Assembly (NCBI GenBank): GCA_040756515.1
Contig: JBFLYW010000002.1
Location: forward strand, 62,001 to 126,000
Length of the DNA stretch: 64,000 nt
DNA from: DSXH01 sp020724325
Lineage (GTDB): Bacteria; Bacteroidota; Ignavibacteria; Ignavibacteriales; Melioribacteraceae
Direction of reading: 5' to 3'
The notes beneath the pieces were generated by a model. That model was not told the origin of the DNA, ran no database searches, and was given only the letters and a program-made list of their open reading frames with translations. Both the position numbers and the translations under genes were made by a program. The number at the start of each line of letters is the position of its first letter. Positions within the stretch are counted from its first letter, which is position 1. Positions 31,913 to 41,179 of the stretch are shown here, piece after piece.

Positions 31913-33214
31913 ATGTACAGCAGTAAAATTATTTTTCTCGAACAGTCTAAAATTCCTTCGCACTATTACAACATTTTGGCAGATATGCCTCTGCCAATTG
32001 CTCCGCCGCTTAATCCAGCTACAAAAAAACCAATTGTGCCACAGGATTTATCCGCAATATTTCCTATGGATTTGATTATGCAGGAAGTTTCATCGGACCG
32101 GTTTATTGAAATTCCCGATGAAGTGTTGGATTTATACAGAATAAGCCGTCCAACGCCGCTAATACGAGCATCAAATTTGGAAAAGCATTTAGATACACCG
32201 GCAAAGATCTATTTCAAATACGAAGGAGCTAATCCAACCGGAAGCCATAAAACCAATACTTCTTATGCTCAAGCATATTACAATAAAAAAGCTGGAATTA
32301 AAAAACTTGTTACAGAAACAGGTGCCGGACAGTGGGGCAGTTCATTAGCAATGGCGTGCAAACACTTTGGACTAGAATGCGAAGTCTTTATGGTAAGAGT
32401 AAGTTATAATCAGAAACCATATAGAAAAACTTTGATGAATTTATTTGATGCTGAGGTTCATGCAAGTCCCTCAAATCTTACTAATGCCGGTAGAAAAATA
32501 TTAGAAGTTAATACGGATTCACCCGGCTCTCTTGGTATTGCAATAAGCGAAGCAATAGAAAAAGCTGTTCAAAGAGAGGATACAAATTATAGTTTGGGCA
32601 GTGTGCTTAATCATGTATTATTGCACCAGACAATTATTGGAGAAGAAGCACGCCTTCAATTTGAAATAGTAAATGAGTACCCTGATGTTGTGATAGGTTG
32701 TGTAGGCGGCGGAAGCAATTTTGGAGGAATTGCATTTCCATTCTTAAGAGATAAATTGAATGGAACTAAAAATGGTATTAAGTTTATTGCGGTTGAACCG
32801 GCATCATGCCCTACATTAACCGAGGGTAAGTTTGATTATGATTTTGGAGATGAAGCATGTATGACGCCTCTTCTGAAAATGTATACGTTGGGTCACAAAT
32901 TTATTCCTCCAGGTATTCATGCCGGCGGATTACGGTACCATGGCGCAGCTCCAACAATTTCTCACTTATACAATCTTGGTGTAATAGAAGCAAGAGCGTA
33001 CAATCAATCCGAAGTATTCGATGCGGCAAAATTGTTCGCTCAATCAGAAGGAATAATTCCTGCACCCGAAAGCTCGCATGCTATTAAAGAAGCAATTGAA
33101 CAGGCGGTTATCTGCAGAGAGGAAGGTAAGCCCAAAACTATTTTGTTTAATCTGTCCGGACATGGGCTTTTAGATCTTGGAGCTTATGAATTGTATTTGA
33201 ATAATAAGCTGTAA
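31913..33214 (+). CDS. trpB: Tryptophan synthase beta chain, TrpB2 type
   Basis: 433 aa, ribosome site AGGAGG at 31901-31906. A PLP enzyme: 'GANPTGSHKTNTSYAQAYY' with the lysine at residue 113, 'TETGAGQWGSSLAMA', and the phosphate-binding 'GCVGGGSNFGG'. Length and inserts ('VSYNQKPYRKTLMNLF') match the TrpB2 subgroup (about 430 aa) rather than standard TrpB (about 400). It condenses indole with serine. It stands alone here with no trpA beside it. The Trp-codon attenuator directly upstream ties it to tryptophan supply, supporting a biosynthetic or indole-salvage role. Confidence 0.88.
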   Translation: MYSSKIIFLEQSKIPSHYYNILADMPLPIAPPLNPATKKPIVPQDLSAIFPMDLIMQEVSSDRFIEIPDEVLDLYRISRPTPLIRASNLEKHLDTPAKIYFKYEGANPTGSHKTNTSYAQAYYNKKAGIKKLVTETGAGQWGSSLAMACKHFGLECEVFMVRVSYNQKPYRKTLMNLFDAEVHASPSNLTNAGRKILEVNTDSPGSLGIAISEAIEKAVQREDTNYSLGSVLNHVLLHQTIIGEEARLQFEIVNEYPDVVIGCVGGGSNFGGIAFPFLRDKLNGTKNGIKFIAVEPASCPTLTEGKFDYDFGDEACMTPLLKMYTLGHKFIPPGIHAGGLRYHGAAPTISHLYNLGVIEARAYNQSEVFDAAKLFAQSEGIIPAPESSHAIKEAIEQAVICREEGKPKTILFNLSGHGLLDLGAYELYLNNKL

Positions 33215-33392
33215 CCTTGAAAGTCTTTGGGATTAAAACGATGTTCTTGACCTTCAAGGTTTGAGTAAGCTGGTTGTAACCTTGAAGGTCTTTAGGATTA
33301 AAACAACGTTCTTGACCTTCAAGGTTTGAGTAAGCTGGCTGTAACCTTGAAGGTTTTTGGGATTAAAACAACGTTCTTGACCTTCAAGGTTT
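33213..33392. repeat. Three 65-bp units with AACCTTGAAGGTC-type arms
   Basis: Units start at 33213, 33278 and 33343. Each carries AACCTTGAAGGTC (with variants) and ends with the inverse GACCTTCAAGGTT. The same arms form the large array at 49673-50970 with different spacing and spacer. The array overlaps the trpB stop and the glycerate kinase stop. Confidence 0.8.
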
Positions 33393-34739
33393 GGGTTTGA
33401 CACTAACAAGTATTACAACAATATCCATAACATTTGTGCCGGTAGGACCTGTTTTAATCAGCCCGTCAACTTTTTTGAAGAAGTTGTAGGAATCGTTATT
33501 ATCAAGGAATAATTGCGGAGAGAGATTAAGCTCAATTGTTTTATTGGCAATCTCCCTATTTATCATTGCGCCGGCAGCATCTGTAGGTCCATCGGTTCCG
33601 TCGGTAGCACAGCTTGCTATTATGTAATCAAATTCTGAATCTGTCATTTCCATTAAAGCTGAAAGGACTAATTCCTGGTTTCTTCCACCTTTACCATTTC
33701 CTTTAATTGTTACAGTTGTTTCTCCTCCAATCAGTACACATGCCGGTTGTGAAATCGGTTTGCCTTCGTAAAAAATTTTTTTGGCAAATTCTGCTGAAAA
33801 TTTTCCAACCTCTTTTGCCTCACCCTGAATATTATCTGAATACACATGTACATTATAACCAAGAGCTATTGCTTTTTCTTTTGCTTTTAACAATGCTTCT
33901 TTATTACTGCCAAGAATGATATTAGATGTTTTACCAAATATTTTATTTCCAGGTTTAATTGTTTCGGGTATGTATCCGGCAGCACCATTTAATATGTAAG
34001 AAAGCACTTTGGCAGGAATCGAGTCTTTTATTTTGTACTTCAATAAAATATTTAATGCATCGTTGAATGTGGATGGATCGGGCGAAGTAACCCCGCCGGC
34101 AATTGCTTCTAAAGGATCATTAATAACATCTGATAAAATTAAACTTACACATGCTGCGGGATAAATAGCCTCTGCAAGTTTTCCACCTTTAATGTTCGAT
34201 AAATGCCGCCGGACAATATTCATCTCTTCGATATTTGCACCGCATTTTAAAAGAATATTGAATAGAGCTTGAATATCTGACAATGCAATTTCATCTGGTA
34301 ATTTTTCTAACAAAGCAGAGCCGCCGCCGGATAAAAGAGAAATTACAAGATCATTTTCATCAGCTTTCATTGCTAATTGAATTATTTCTGATCCGGCTCT
34401 AAGACTATTTTCATCAATAACAGGGTGACCGCATTCTATAATTTTAATTCTTTTACACGGCGCAGAATGATCATATTTAGTTGAAATAATTCCATCGGTA
34501 ATTTTAGTACCTAATATTTTTTCTATCTCCAACGCCATAAATGCCGAAGCTTTGCCTGTTCCAAGAACAAATACCCTGTTATACAAATCCAGATTTATCT
34601 TATAATTATTCACCAGTAAAAAGTTACCTTCGAGCATTACACTGCTCTGTATCAACCTTGCCGGCTTAACAGAATTAATTGCAGAATTTAGAATATGATG
34701 CAGATCTTCTTGTAATTTAGTCATTTTATTTTCATGCAA
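33384..34739 (-). CDS. Glycerate 2-kinase (MOFRL family)
   Basis: 451 aa. DUF4147/MOFRL architecture: 'VFVLGTGKASAFMALEIEKI', 'ISLLSGGGSALLEKL', 'EEMNIVRRHLSNIKGGKLA' and 'LSDVINDPLEAIAGGVTSPD'. The C-terminal MOFRL part has 'GGETTVTIKGNGKGGRNQEL' and 'CATDGTDGPTDAAGA'. It phosphorylates glycerate to 2-phosphoglycerate, feeding glycolysis. The stop and last few codons (VKPKP) lie within the interspersed repeat, so the end of the gene appears to be repeat-derived. Start could also be the Met 5 codons downstream. Confidence 0.88.
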   Translation of the reverse strand: MHENKMTKLQEDLHHILNSAINSVKPARLIQSSVMLEGNFLLVNNYKINLDLYNRVFVLGTGKASAFMALEIEKILGTKITDGIISTKYDHSAPCKRIKIIECGHPVIDENSLRAGSEIIQLAMKADENDLVISLLSGGGSALLEKLPDEIALSDIQALFNILLKCGANIEEMNIVRRHLSNIKGGKLAEAIYPAACVSLILSDVINDPLEAIAGGVTSPDPSTFNDALNILLKYKIKDSIPAKVLSYILNGAAGYIPETIKPGNKIFGKTSNIILGSNKEALLKAKEKAIALGYNVHVYSDNIQGEAKEVGKFSAEFAKKIFYEGKPISQPACVLIGGETTVTIKGNGKGGRNQELVLSALMEMTDSEFDYIIASCATDGTDGPTDAAGAMINREIANKTIELNLSPQLFLDNNDSYNFFKKVDGLIKTGPTGTNVMDIVVILVSVKPKP

Positions 34740-34811
34740 AGATAAAAATTATTTCTAAGATGATTGATAATATTGTAAATTGTATACAGTCAAATAAATT
34801 ATTGTAATCGA

Positions 34812-35465
34812 ATGGACCCGTATCTTCAAATACTAATTGGCAGCTTTTTACTCAGCATAGTTCATGCTCTAATTCCTAGCCACTGGCTTCCGCTGGTAGC
34901 TATTGGTAAGGCAGAAAAGTGGAGCTCAGCAGAAACAACTACAGTAGCTGTTATTACAGCAGTTTCTCACACGCTTAGTACTGTTGCGATAGGTGTTGTT
35001 GTTGGACTCGTGGGCTATAAACTATCGGAAACGTATCATTACATAACTCATTATATCGCTCCGGTAATATTAATAGTATTGGGCTTAATATATTTTTACT
35101 TAGAATATCGTCATAGCAAAACAAAATTAGCACATAAGCATCATCATGTTGATGTTGATAAAATAGTAAAGCACAAAAAAACAAAATGGTCAATAATTCT
35201 TACATTAAGTCTGGCAATGTTCTTTTCGCCTTGCCTTGAAATTGAAGTCTATTATTTTACTGCAAGTCGTCTTGGCTGGATTGGTATCGGTATTGTATCA
35301 ATAATCTATTTCTTTGTTACTGTAATCGGAATTGTAATGCTGGTTTATTTTGCATCTAAAGGTGTTCAAAAACTTAAATGGCATATTCTTGAGCATCATG
35401 AAAAAGTGATTAGCGGTGTAATTCTGGTTGTAGTAGGATTTCTAGCATTTTTCATCGAATTCTAA
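34812..35465 (+). CDS. NicO/RcnA-like integral membrane protein
   Basis: 217 aa with about six membrane helices. 'SIVHALIPSHWLPLVAIGKA' followed by 'AVITAVSHTLSTVAIGVVVG' is the conserved His-containing pair of the NicO/RcnA/HupE-like metal transporter superfamily. A His-rich loop (HKHHHVDVDK) sits between helices 3 and 4, as in nickel/cobalt exporters. 'FFSPCLEIEVYYF' adds Cys/Glu ligands. Metal export is probable; the ion cannot be told. Confidence 0.7.
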   Translation: MDPYLQILIGSFLLSIVHALIPSHWLPLVAIGKAEKWSSAETTTVAVITAVSHTLSTVAIGVVVGLVGYKLSETYHYITHYIAPVILIVLGLIYFYLEYRHSKTKLAHKHHHVDVDKIVKHKKTKWSIILTLSLAMFFSPCLEIEVYYFTASRLGWIGIGIVSIIYFFVTVIGIVMLVYFASKGVQKLKWHILEHHEKVISGVILVVVGFLAFFIEF

Positions 35466-35578
35466 TTTTTTCTTTCTGAATTTATTGAATTGATGTTGTG
35501 TATTAATGAAAATTCTTCTTTAGCGTTAGTAGAAAAATGGATATTTTCTTAGAGGTAAATTAGGATAATCCTTAGTTA

Positions 35579-36499
35579 ATGAAAAAAATCTCATTTGTAA
35601 TCAATGGTTTACTTAAGAATATTAATTCTAGAACAAAAGAGATAGAACTTCTGCTCGGCAAGGATTTCGATTTATCATTCCACATTTCGCAAAAAAGCAC
35701 AGAGTCAATAGACCTTTCGTACAAGTGCATTGATGCAGGAACAGATTATATTATAGGTATTGGCGGAGACGGAACACTAAACGAAGTAATAAATGGTGTT
35801 ATGTTATCGGAAAAAACAAAAAGGCAAAATGTAAAAGTAGGATTGCTTCCAACCGGCTCTGGTAACGATTTTGCAAAATCGATGAACCTCGATTCGAAAG
35901 TATCAACATTAAGAGAGTTAATTGAGAGGGAGAGTGCTGTTCCTATTGATATAGGAAAAATTGAATGTAAGGATAACAATGGAAATGATTCGGTTAGATA
36001 TTTTAATAATATTGCGGATGTTGGGCTTGGCGGTGAAGTAGTTGTAAAGGTTAATAAGAGCAGTAAATTATTTAGCCCCACTTTCAGATATCTTAAATCC
36101 TCTGTAGAAGCTTTTTTTACATATAAGAAAAAAAGAATAAAATTTACTTCTCCCAACTTTACATGGGAAGGGGCAGTGTTAATTCTATGCCTGGCAAATG
36201 CAAATTATTTTGGAAGCGGATTAGGAATTGCGCCTCACGCTAAAGTTGACGATGGTAAAATGGCAGTTGTAATTGCCGGGGAAATAAGTTTGTATGATTA
36301 TTTAAGAAACTTATCACGCATAAGAAACAAGGAAGTACTAAATCATCCGGGTATAATTTACCAGGAAGTTGAATCCTGCACAATCGAACCGATAGAAGAT
36401 AATTTGCTTATTGAAACCGATGGTGAATTAGCAGGTAATCTTCCTCTTAAACTAAGTATCCTTAATAAAGAAATTAATTTTCTTGCTGAAAAAAAATAA
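35579..36499 (+). CDS. Diacylglycerol kinase-family lipid kinase
   Basis: 306 aa. The catalytic signature 'IGIGGDGTLNEVINGV' is followed by 'VGLLPTGSGNDFAKSMNL', then 'NIADVGLGGEVVV' and the C-terminal beta domain with 'ETDGELAGNLPL'. The family (DAGK/YegS/BmrU) phosphorylates diacylglycerol or related lipids, or makes lipid-linked phosphates. No signal peptide, consistent with a cytoplasmic membrane-associated enzyme. It starts after an AT-rich gap with no clear ribosome site. Confidence 0.88.
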   Translation: MKKISFVINGLLKNINSRTKEIELLLGKDFDLSFHISQKSTESIDLSYKCIDAGTDYIIGIGGDGTLNEVINGVMLSEKTKRQNVKVGLLPTGSGNDFAKSMNLDSKVSTLRELIERESAVPIDIGKIECKDNNGNDSVRYFNNIADVGLGGEVVVKVNKSSKLFSPTFRYLKSSVEAFFTYKKKRIKFTSPNFTWEGAVLILCLANANYFGSGLGIAPHAKVDDGKMAVVIAGEISLYDYLRNLSRIRNKEVLNHPGIIYQEVESCTIEPIEDNLLIETDGELAGNLPLKLSILNKEINFLAEKK

Positions 36500-36619
36500 A
36501 GGTCACCTTTTTATTTGTTTTAGTCGTGGTGATATTAGCATCTATTTCTTCTTTGGCATCTATTTGTTCAATGCAAAGGACTGATGCACACAAATTTAGA
36601 GATGACCGCTTAATTACAG

Positions 36620-38806
36620 TTATAATCCCATTTCTCTTAGAATATTATTCGCGCCCGAAAATTTATCGAGCACCCATAACACATAACGAATATCAACTCC
36701 TATGGAACGGCTGTAGGATTCGTTCCAAGCAAAGTCGTTTATAGTTGCTTCAAATGCGCGGTCGAAGTTAACCCCGACCAATCTTCCGTAAGCATCAAGA
36801 ATAGGTGCGCCGGAATTACCGCCCGTGGTATCCATATTGTAAAGCATTGCTACGGGAAGTTTATTTCTCTTTTTGCTTACATATTTGCCAAAGTCTTTGT
36901 TGTCGTATAGAGTTCGAAGTCTATCTGGTATTGCAAATTCTTCACCGCCGATAGAATTTTTTTCGAAAATCCCATCAATAGATGTAAACGGTTCCATATA
37001 TATAGCGTCCGCCGGAGAATAACCTTTGATATAGCCATACGTTAAACGAAGCGTACTGTTGGCATCGGGTATAAAGTTAGTCTGTTTCCACAGCATCTTT
37101 ACATCAACAAGATCGCCATACAGTTTATTTAATCTTCCTTCGTTACGCTCATTCATTTTTAGCAATAACTGGTTCTGAGTTCTTAGCTTATATACAAAAT
37201 TTAATAATGGGTCATTAATTTCAGCAAGCTCATCCGGTGTTTTAGTTAGAAGAGAGTTGAAATATTCACTTCCCTTTATTTTTGCAGGTACAATTTCATT
37301 GTCAATAAAATCGTTAATAGTTTTATTGAAATCATTGGCGGCATATTTAAGCAGTTCTTCCAGCGCGGTAATTTTCGAACCTTCTTTAAATTTTCTAGCA
37401 TCAAGAAACATTTTGGTTAAAACAATCTTTTCAAATTTTGAATTGAGGTTATTAATATTACTATATGCTCTGCTGATTGTCTGCTTAATATTCTTTTCCT
37501 GAAATGGCTGTGCCCGTTCATTTTCCGGTTTTTGCATTTCATCAGAATGAGTAAAAATAAAATTGGCAAGCGATAGAGTTGGCGACATATTGAAGACTTG
37601 CCTAAAAAATAAGTCCGCCTGGGCAAATTCGTTTACGCTTTTAAATACGTCGTTAATTTCACTTAATAGATTTCCATAATTTGTTATCAATTCCGGTTTT
37701 GAGTGAATGAACGCGTGCAGCATCTTATCTTCTTCTTCTTTCTGTGCAACTAGATTTATTCGTTTAAGACCTTTGATTTTACCTTTATAGTTTTTCATTG
37801 TGTTAGCTAAACTTTTAATACGGTTGGCAACTACAAGTTCTAACTCCCTATCGCCTCTGCTTAGCTCTTCAAGAGTTTTAATTGCGAATTGATACAGGTC
37901 GGATATATACGGCAGAAGATAATCCTGCTGATACTTAACAAATTGAAATGGTCTGTGACGGAAAGTTCTACCAGGATATCCAAGTATAAAGACGAAATCA
38001 TTCTCTTCAACTCCGCCGGGATTAATTTTCAAAAAATTCTTTGGTTTATATGGTACATTTTCTTTTGAATAAGTTGCCGCCTGTCCATCGGGCGATACGT
38101 AAGCACGTAATAATGAAAAATCTCCAGTATGACGGGGCCACATCCAATTATCCGTTTCGCCTCCAAAATTACCGATTGATTGAGGTGGTGCATACACAAG
38201 TCGGACATCGCGGATTATCCGGTATCTAAACAGTACATAGGATTTGCCGGCAAACATTTCAGAAACCTCGGCAACGATAGATCTTTTTTCGTCGCTTTCC
38301 GCCTCTGCAATTTCTCTTGATCTCTTTGCTATTGTCTGTGCCCGAAGAGAAGGATCGTTAATATTTTTTACCGCATCTAATACCTGGCCGGATACATCTT
38401 TATAAGATTCAAGAATACGGCATGAATTTCCTAATGCCGGAATTTCTTCTTCCATGCTTTGTGCATAAAAACCATCTTCTAGATAATTTTTCTCAACCGT
38501 ACTTGCTCTTACTATTGAACCGTATGCACAATGGTGATTAGTAATAATTAAACCACCATCAGAAATAAAAGAACCGCTGCAGCCGCCAACGTTAACCAGT
38601 GCATCAACTAAACTTATTCCATTGGGATTATAAACTTCTTTCGGATCAATTTTTAAACCTGCTTTTACTAGATCAACTTTACCAATTTCACTTAACGGGT
38701 ACATCCCTTCTTCCGGCGATGCCGGAATCATTCCAAGCAAGAATGAAAGTACAATAAATAATGAGAACAGCTTCATCGGTTTTAAAAATAAATTTTTATT
38801 AATCAT
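36620..38806 (-). CDS. S46 family dipeptidyl-peptidase, DPP11-like
   Basis: 728 aa with an N-terminal signal ('LFSLFIVLSFLLGMIPAS'). The serine-protease triad of peptidase family S46 is visible: His in 'LIITNHHCAYGS' (residues 87-98), Asp in 'GGETDNWMWPRHTGDFSLLR', Ser665 in 'TTGGNSGAPI'. Arg683 lies 18 residues after the Ser in 'GVNFDRAFEA'; Porphyromonas DPP11 has Ser655/Arg673 with the same spacing, where Arg gives Asp/Glu preference (DPP7 has Gly). Periplasmic removal of dipeptides from oligopeptides is therefore expected, with acidic P1 preference by inference. Confidence 0.9.
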   Translation of the reverse strand: MINKNLFLKPMKLFSLFIVLSFLLGMIPASPEEGMYPLSEIGKVDLVKAGLKIDPKEVYNPNGISLVDALVNVGGCSGSFISDGGLIITNHHCAYGSIVRASTVEKNYLEDGFYAQSMEEEIPALGNSCRILESYKDVSGQVLDAVKNINDPSLRAQTIAKRSREIAEAESDEKRSIVAEVSEMFAGKSYVLFRYRIIRDVRLVYAPPQSIGNFGGETDNWMWPRHTGDFSLLRAYVSPDGQAATYSKENVPYKPKNFLKINPGGVEENDFVFILGYPGRTFRHRPFQFVKYQQDYLLPYISDLYQFAIKTLEELSRGDRELELVVANRIKSLANTMKNYKGKIKGLKRINLVAQKEEEDKMLHAFIHSKPELITNYGNLLSEINDVFKSVNEFAQADLFFRQVFNMSPTLSLANFIFTHSDEMQKPENERAQPFQEKNIKQTISRAYSNINNLNSKFEKIVLTKMFLDARKFKEGSKITALEELLKYAANDFNKTINDFIDNEIVPAKIKGSEYFNSLLTKTPDELAEINDPLLNFVYKLRTQNQLLLKMNERNEGRLNKLYGDLVDVKMLWKQTNFIPDANSTLRLTYGYIKGYSPADAIYMEPFTSIDGIFEKNSIGGEEFAIPDRLRTLYDNKDFGKYVSKKRNKLPVAMLYNMDTTGGNSGAPILDAYGRLVGVNFDRAFEATINDFAWNESYSRSIGVDIRYVLWVLDKFSGANNILREMGL

Positions 38807-39405
38807 TTTTTCTCCGTTGATTTTACATATAGAATAATTTCCTCTGCAAAATAATCTTTTGTATCAATACGATGGAAGCAAAATCTATTATAGATTCAGT
38901 AACATGATACAACCTCGATTTGATTCAAAAACTATTGAAAGGTACCTAAACAGATTTGCTGAAAATATTTTCAGGTAACTTGATATTAACACGATACTGT
39001 TTTTGTTTATAGTAACTTTTTTAGACATCTCTAAAATTTCGTAATGTCATTTCGAACCCCGCAAAGCGAAATGACAAGCGGTATTTTTCTGAGGTTACAA
39101 TCAGTTAAATCTGTGTGCCATTTACTCTCTTGATAGCACACAGATCGAACAGATCAAACTGATAGAAGCAGATTAAGAAAATCAGTTCCAATCTGTTTTA
39201 ATCAGTTAAATCTGTGTTCCATTTACTCCCCTGATATCACACAGATCGAACTGTTAGCCTTGAAAATATTGACGGTCATCAGGATATAAAAAGCATTCGT
39301 TGACCTTCATGGTTAATGTCCGACTTTCCCGACCCCGTTGACTGATGGATGGGATCGAAATGAGAAGCGATATTTTCCAGAGGTTACTTATAATATTATA
39401 TTCGG
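38807..39405. repeat. Intergenic region built of host repeat families
   Basis: No gene. 39100-39255 holds about 1.5 units of the 'AATCTGTGTGCCATTTACTC' repeat. 39266-39325 holds a diverged copy of the CCTTGAA/CCTTCAAGG element. 39350-39390 matches the segment 'GAGAAGCGATATTTTCCAGA' that also ends the array at 56.6 kb. 39042-39078 carries a 'TCATTTCGAACCCCGC' motif. Confidence 0.7.
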
Positions 39406-40545
39406 TTATCTGCGGGGCAATTCGATAGTGAATACGGTTCCAAGCTGCTTATCGGAAACGAAAGAAACTTTTCCGCCAAGGTTCTGTTCTATTATCAGTT
39501 TAACGCTGTAAAGCCCAATGCCTCTTCCTTTTTTCTGCTTTGTACTGAACGATCTCTGGAAAAGCTGCAGCTGAACGTTTTCAGGTATTAGCTGGGAGTT
39601 ATAAACGTTCAAATAAATAGTATCGTCGGTAACGAATGGATATAATCTTATTTCATCGTTATTTGTTGTAGCTTCGAATGCGTTCTTAATAAGGTTGCCG
39701 AGGGACCGGACTACAAGAACTTTATCTGTCTTAATGGCAAGGTCATTTTCAAGAAAAGATACAGAAAAATTTCTTCCGATGGAAAGTTCGTGATTTTCAT
39801 AAAGGTCGTAAGCGGCGAGTAAAATTTCATTAATAGAAGCGTCTTTAATATTTACCTGAAGATTTCCCTCCTCGGCGTGTCGTATTTCTTGTTGAAGAAG
39901 AATTTCATTTAACAATTGTTCGGAAGAGATAATAAGGGACTTAACTATTCTTTCTTTTTCGTCACCATCAGTTTCTTTAGTAAGTAATTGCACCAATCCG
40001 TTAATTGCGCCGGATGTGTTTAATATATCGTGAAAAAAGATTCTTTCCAGAGATTCTTTTCTTTTAACACTGGATATATCTTTAACGGAAAATAAAGTGT
40101 AATGGTTATCCTTAAAATTTATTGGTTGAGTAAATACAGAAAACTCGTGCGAGTATTCCCGATTGTCAACCAGCGAAGTTATTTTACATTCTTCATCAAC
40201 TTTCTCTTTTTTTTCCCATGAATATTTAATTGCTTTAGCAGCGCCGCATTCGCTGCAGACTGCTGCAGTTCCGCAGCCTTTAGGTGGTAAACTTGCATGT
40301 ATGCAATTAAGCGCTTCACCAATTCGTTTGCCAAGAATTTGTTCCGGCTCCTTTACTCTAAATGCGCTGTATGCTTTATTGTTAAATGCCACTATTTGAC
40401 GGGTTCTATTAAGTACTAATACAAATTCTGGAAATCCTTCAAGTATTTCGCTAATAAGAGGGTTTACTTTGAATAACAAAAAGTCATCTATAATTTCTTC
40501 CGGTTCAGATCGTTCCGGGCTGTCGAAATATGTATCTGTTTGCAT
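39406..40545 (-). CDS. PAS sensor histidine kinase with Cys cluster
   Basis: 379 aa from ATG 40545 (AGGAA site upstream); a longer start would overlap the preceding gene. PAS domain at about 35-140 contains 'CIHASLPPKGCGTAAVCSEC', four cysteines that could bind a cofactor or sense redox. Phosphoacceptor 'FFHDILNTSGAINGLV' (His of FHDILN), then ATPase boxes 'LGNLIKNAFEAT' and 'GRGIGLYSVKLIIEQ'. No membrane segment, so a cytoplasmic sensor. No adjacent response regulator, so its partner is unknown. Confidence 0.82.
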   Translation of the reverse strand: MQTDTYFDSPERSEPEEIIDDFLLFKVNPLISEILEGFPEFVLVLNRTRQIVAFNNKAYSAFRVKEPEQILGKRIGEALNCIHASLPPKGCGTAAVCSECGAAKAIKYSWEKKEKVDEECKITSLVDNREYSHEFSVFTQPINFKDNHYTLFSVKDISSVKRKESLERIFFHDILNTSGAINGLVQLLTKETDGDEKERIVKSLIISSEQLLNEILLQQEIRHAEEGNLQVNIKDASINEILLAAYDLYENHELSIGRNFSVSFLENDLAIKTDKVLVVRSLGNLIKNAFEATTNNDEIRLYPFVTDDTIYLNVYNSQLIPENVQLQLFQRSFSTKQKKGRGIGLYSVKLIIEQNLGGKVSFVSDKQLGTVFTIELPRR

Positions 40546-40552
40546 CAGATTC

Positions 40553-41026
40553 CTATTTGAAATAATACCTTGCACCAAGGGCAATATCAAGGTTAAGTGC
40601 AGTAGATGGAATTAAATTAAATACCGGAACAACTTCAAAAAAAATATCTATTGGTAATTTATCGTTTAACCATGCAATTCCAACAACTCCCCTTGCACCA
40701 AGGGAGTTATCCGAGTTATTAACAAACCGGATCCTTGCGCCAAACCCGTAATAGACCGGCAGCCTGTAATCCGACTTTATTACATCGAAAGCGTGGTACA
40801 GATAATCTGCATGAATTGATACGGCGCTATGTTTCTGTACGAATGAATATGCCAGCCCAAAATCGAATGCATTTTCATTGCTTATCCAATATTTTCCGCT
40901 TATTCCTGTTGGCTCGCCTACCATCAATCCTATTCCGAAACCCGTGGACTGTCCATTAACTCCTCTGTATGTAATTAGAATAAAAAAAATAAATAGAATC
41001 GTGATTAACTTTTTCATGACTTTCAA
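40553..41026 (-). CDS. Small exported beta-barrel-like protein
   Basis: 157 aa with signal peptide ('LITILFIFFILITYRGVNGQ'), then 'GFGIGLMVGEPTGISGKYWI' and alternating aromatic beta strands ending 'LDIALGARYYFK', typical of small outer-membrane beta-barrel proteins (C-terminal aromatic). Located 7 bases before the PAS kinase start, so likely co-transcribed. Substrate unknown. Confidence 0.65.
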   Translation of the reverse strand: MKVMKKLITILFIFFILITYRGVNGQSTGFGIGLMVGEPTGISGKYWISNENAFDFGLAYSFVQKHSAVSIHADYLYHAFDVIKSDYRLPVYYGFGARIRFVNNSDNSLGARGVVGIAWLNDKLPIDIFFEVVPVFNLIPSTALNLDIALGARYYFK

Positions 41027-41179
41027 TCTTCCTTTCTTTTATAAACTGTTACGAATTAACGAAAAAAAGTTTACAAATAAAAGCTGCCTTTTAATTTCAA
41101 ACTGTATTGATAGATAGACGATTATAATTCAATAATTCTTAAATTTACTTCAAAAAATATTAACTCTTTCAGAGGATAC

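Noticed and set aside
32857..33087. 76-aa ORF inside trpB
   Set aside because: Out-of-frame shadow of a highly conserved gene.
36526..36744. 72-aa plus-strand ORF at the end of the S46 gene
   Set aside because: Antisense to the conserved C-terminus of the peptidase; no family or ribosome site.
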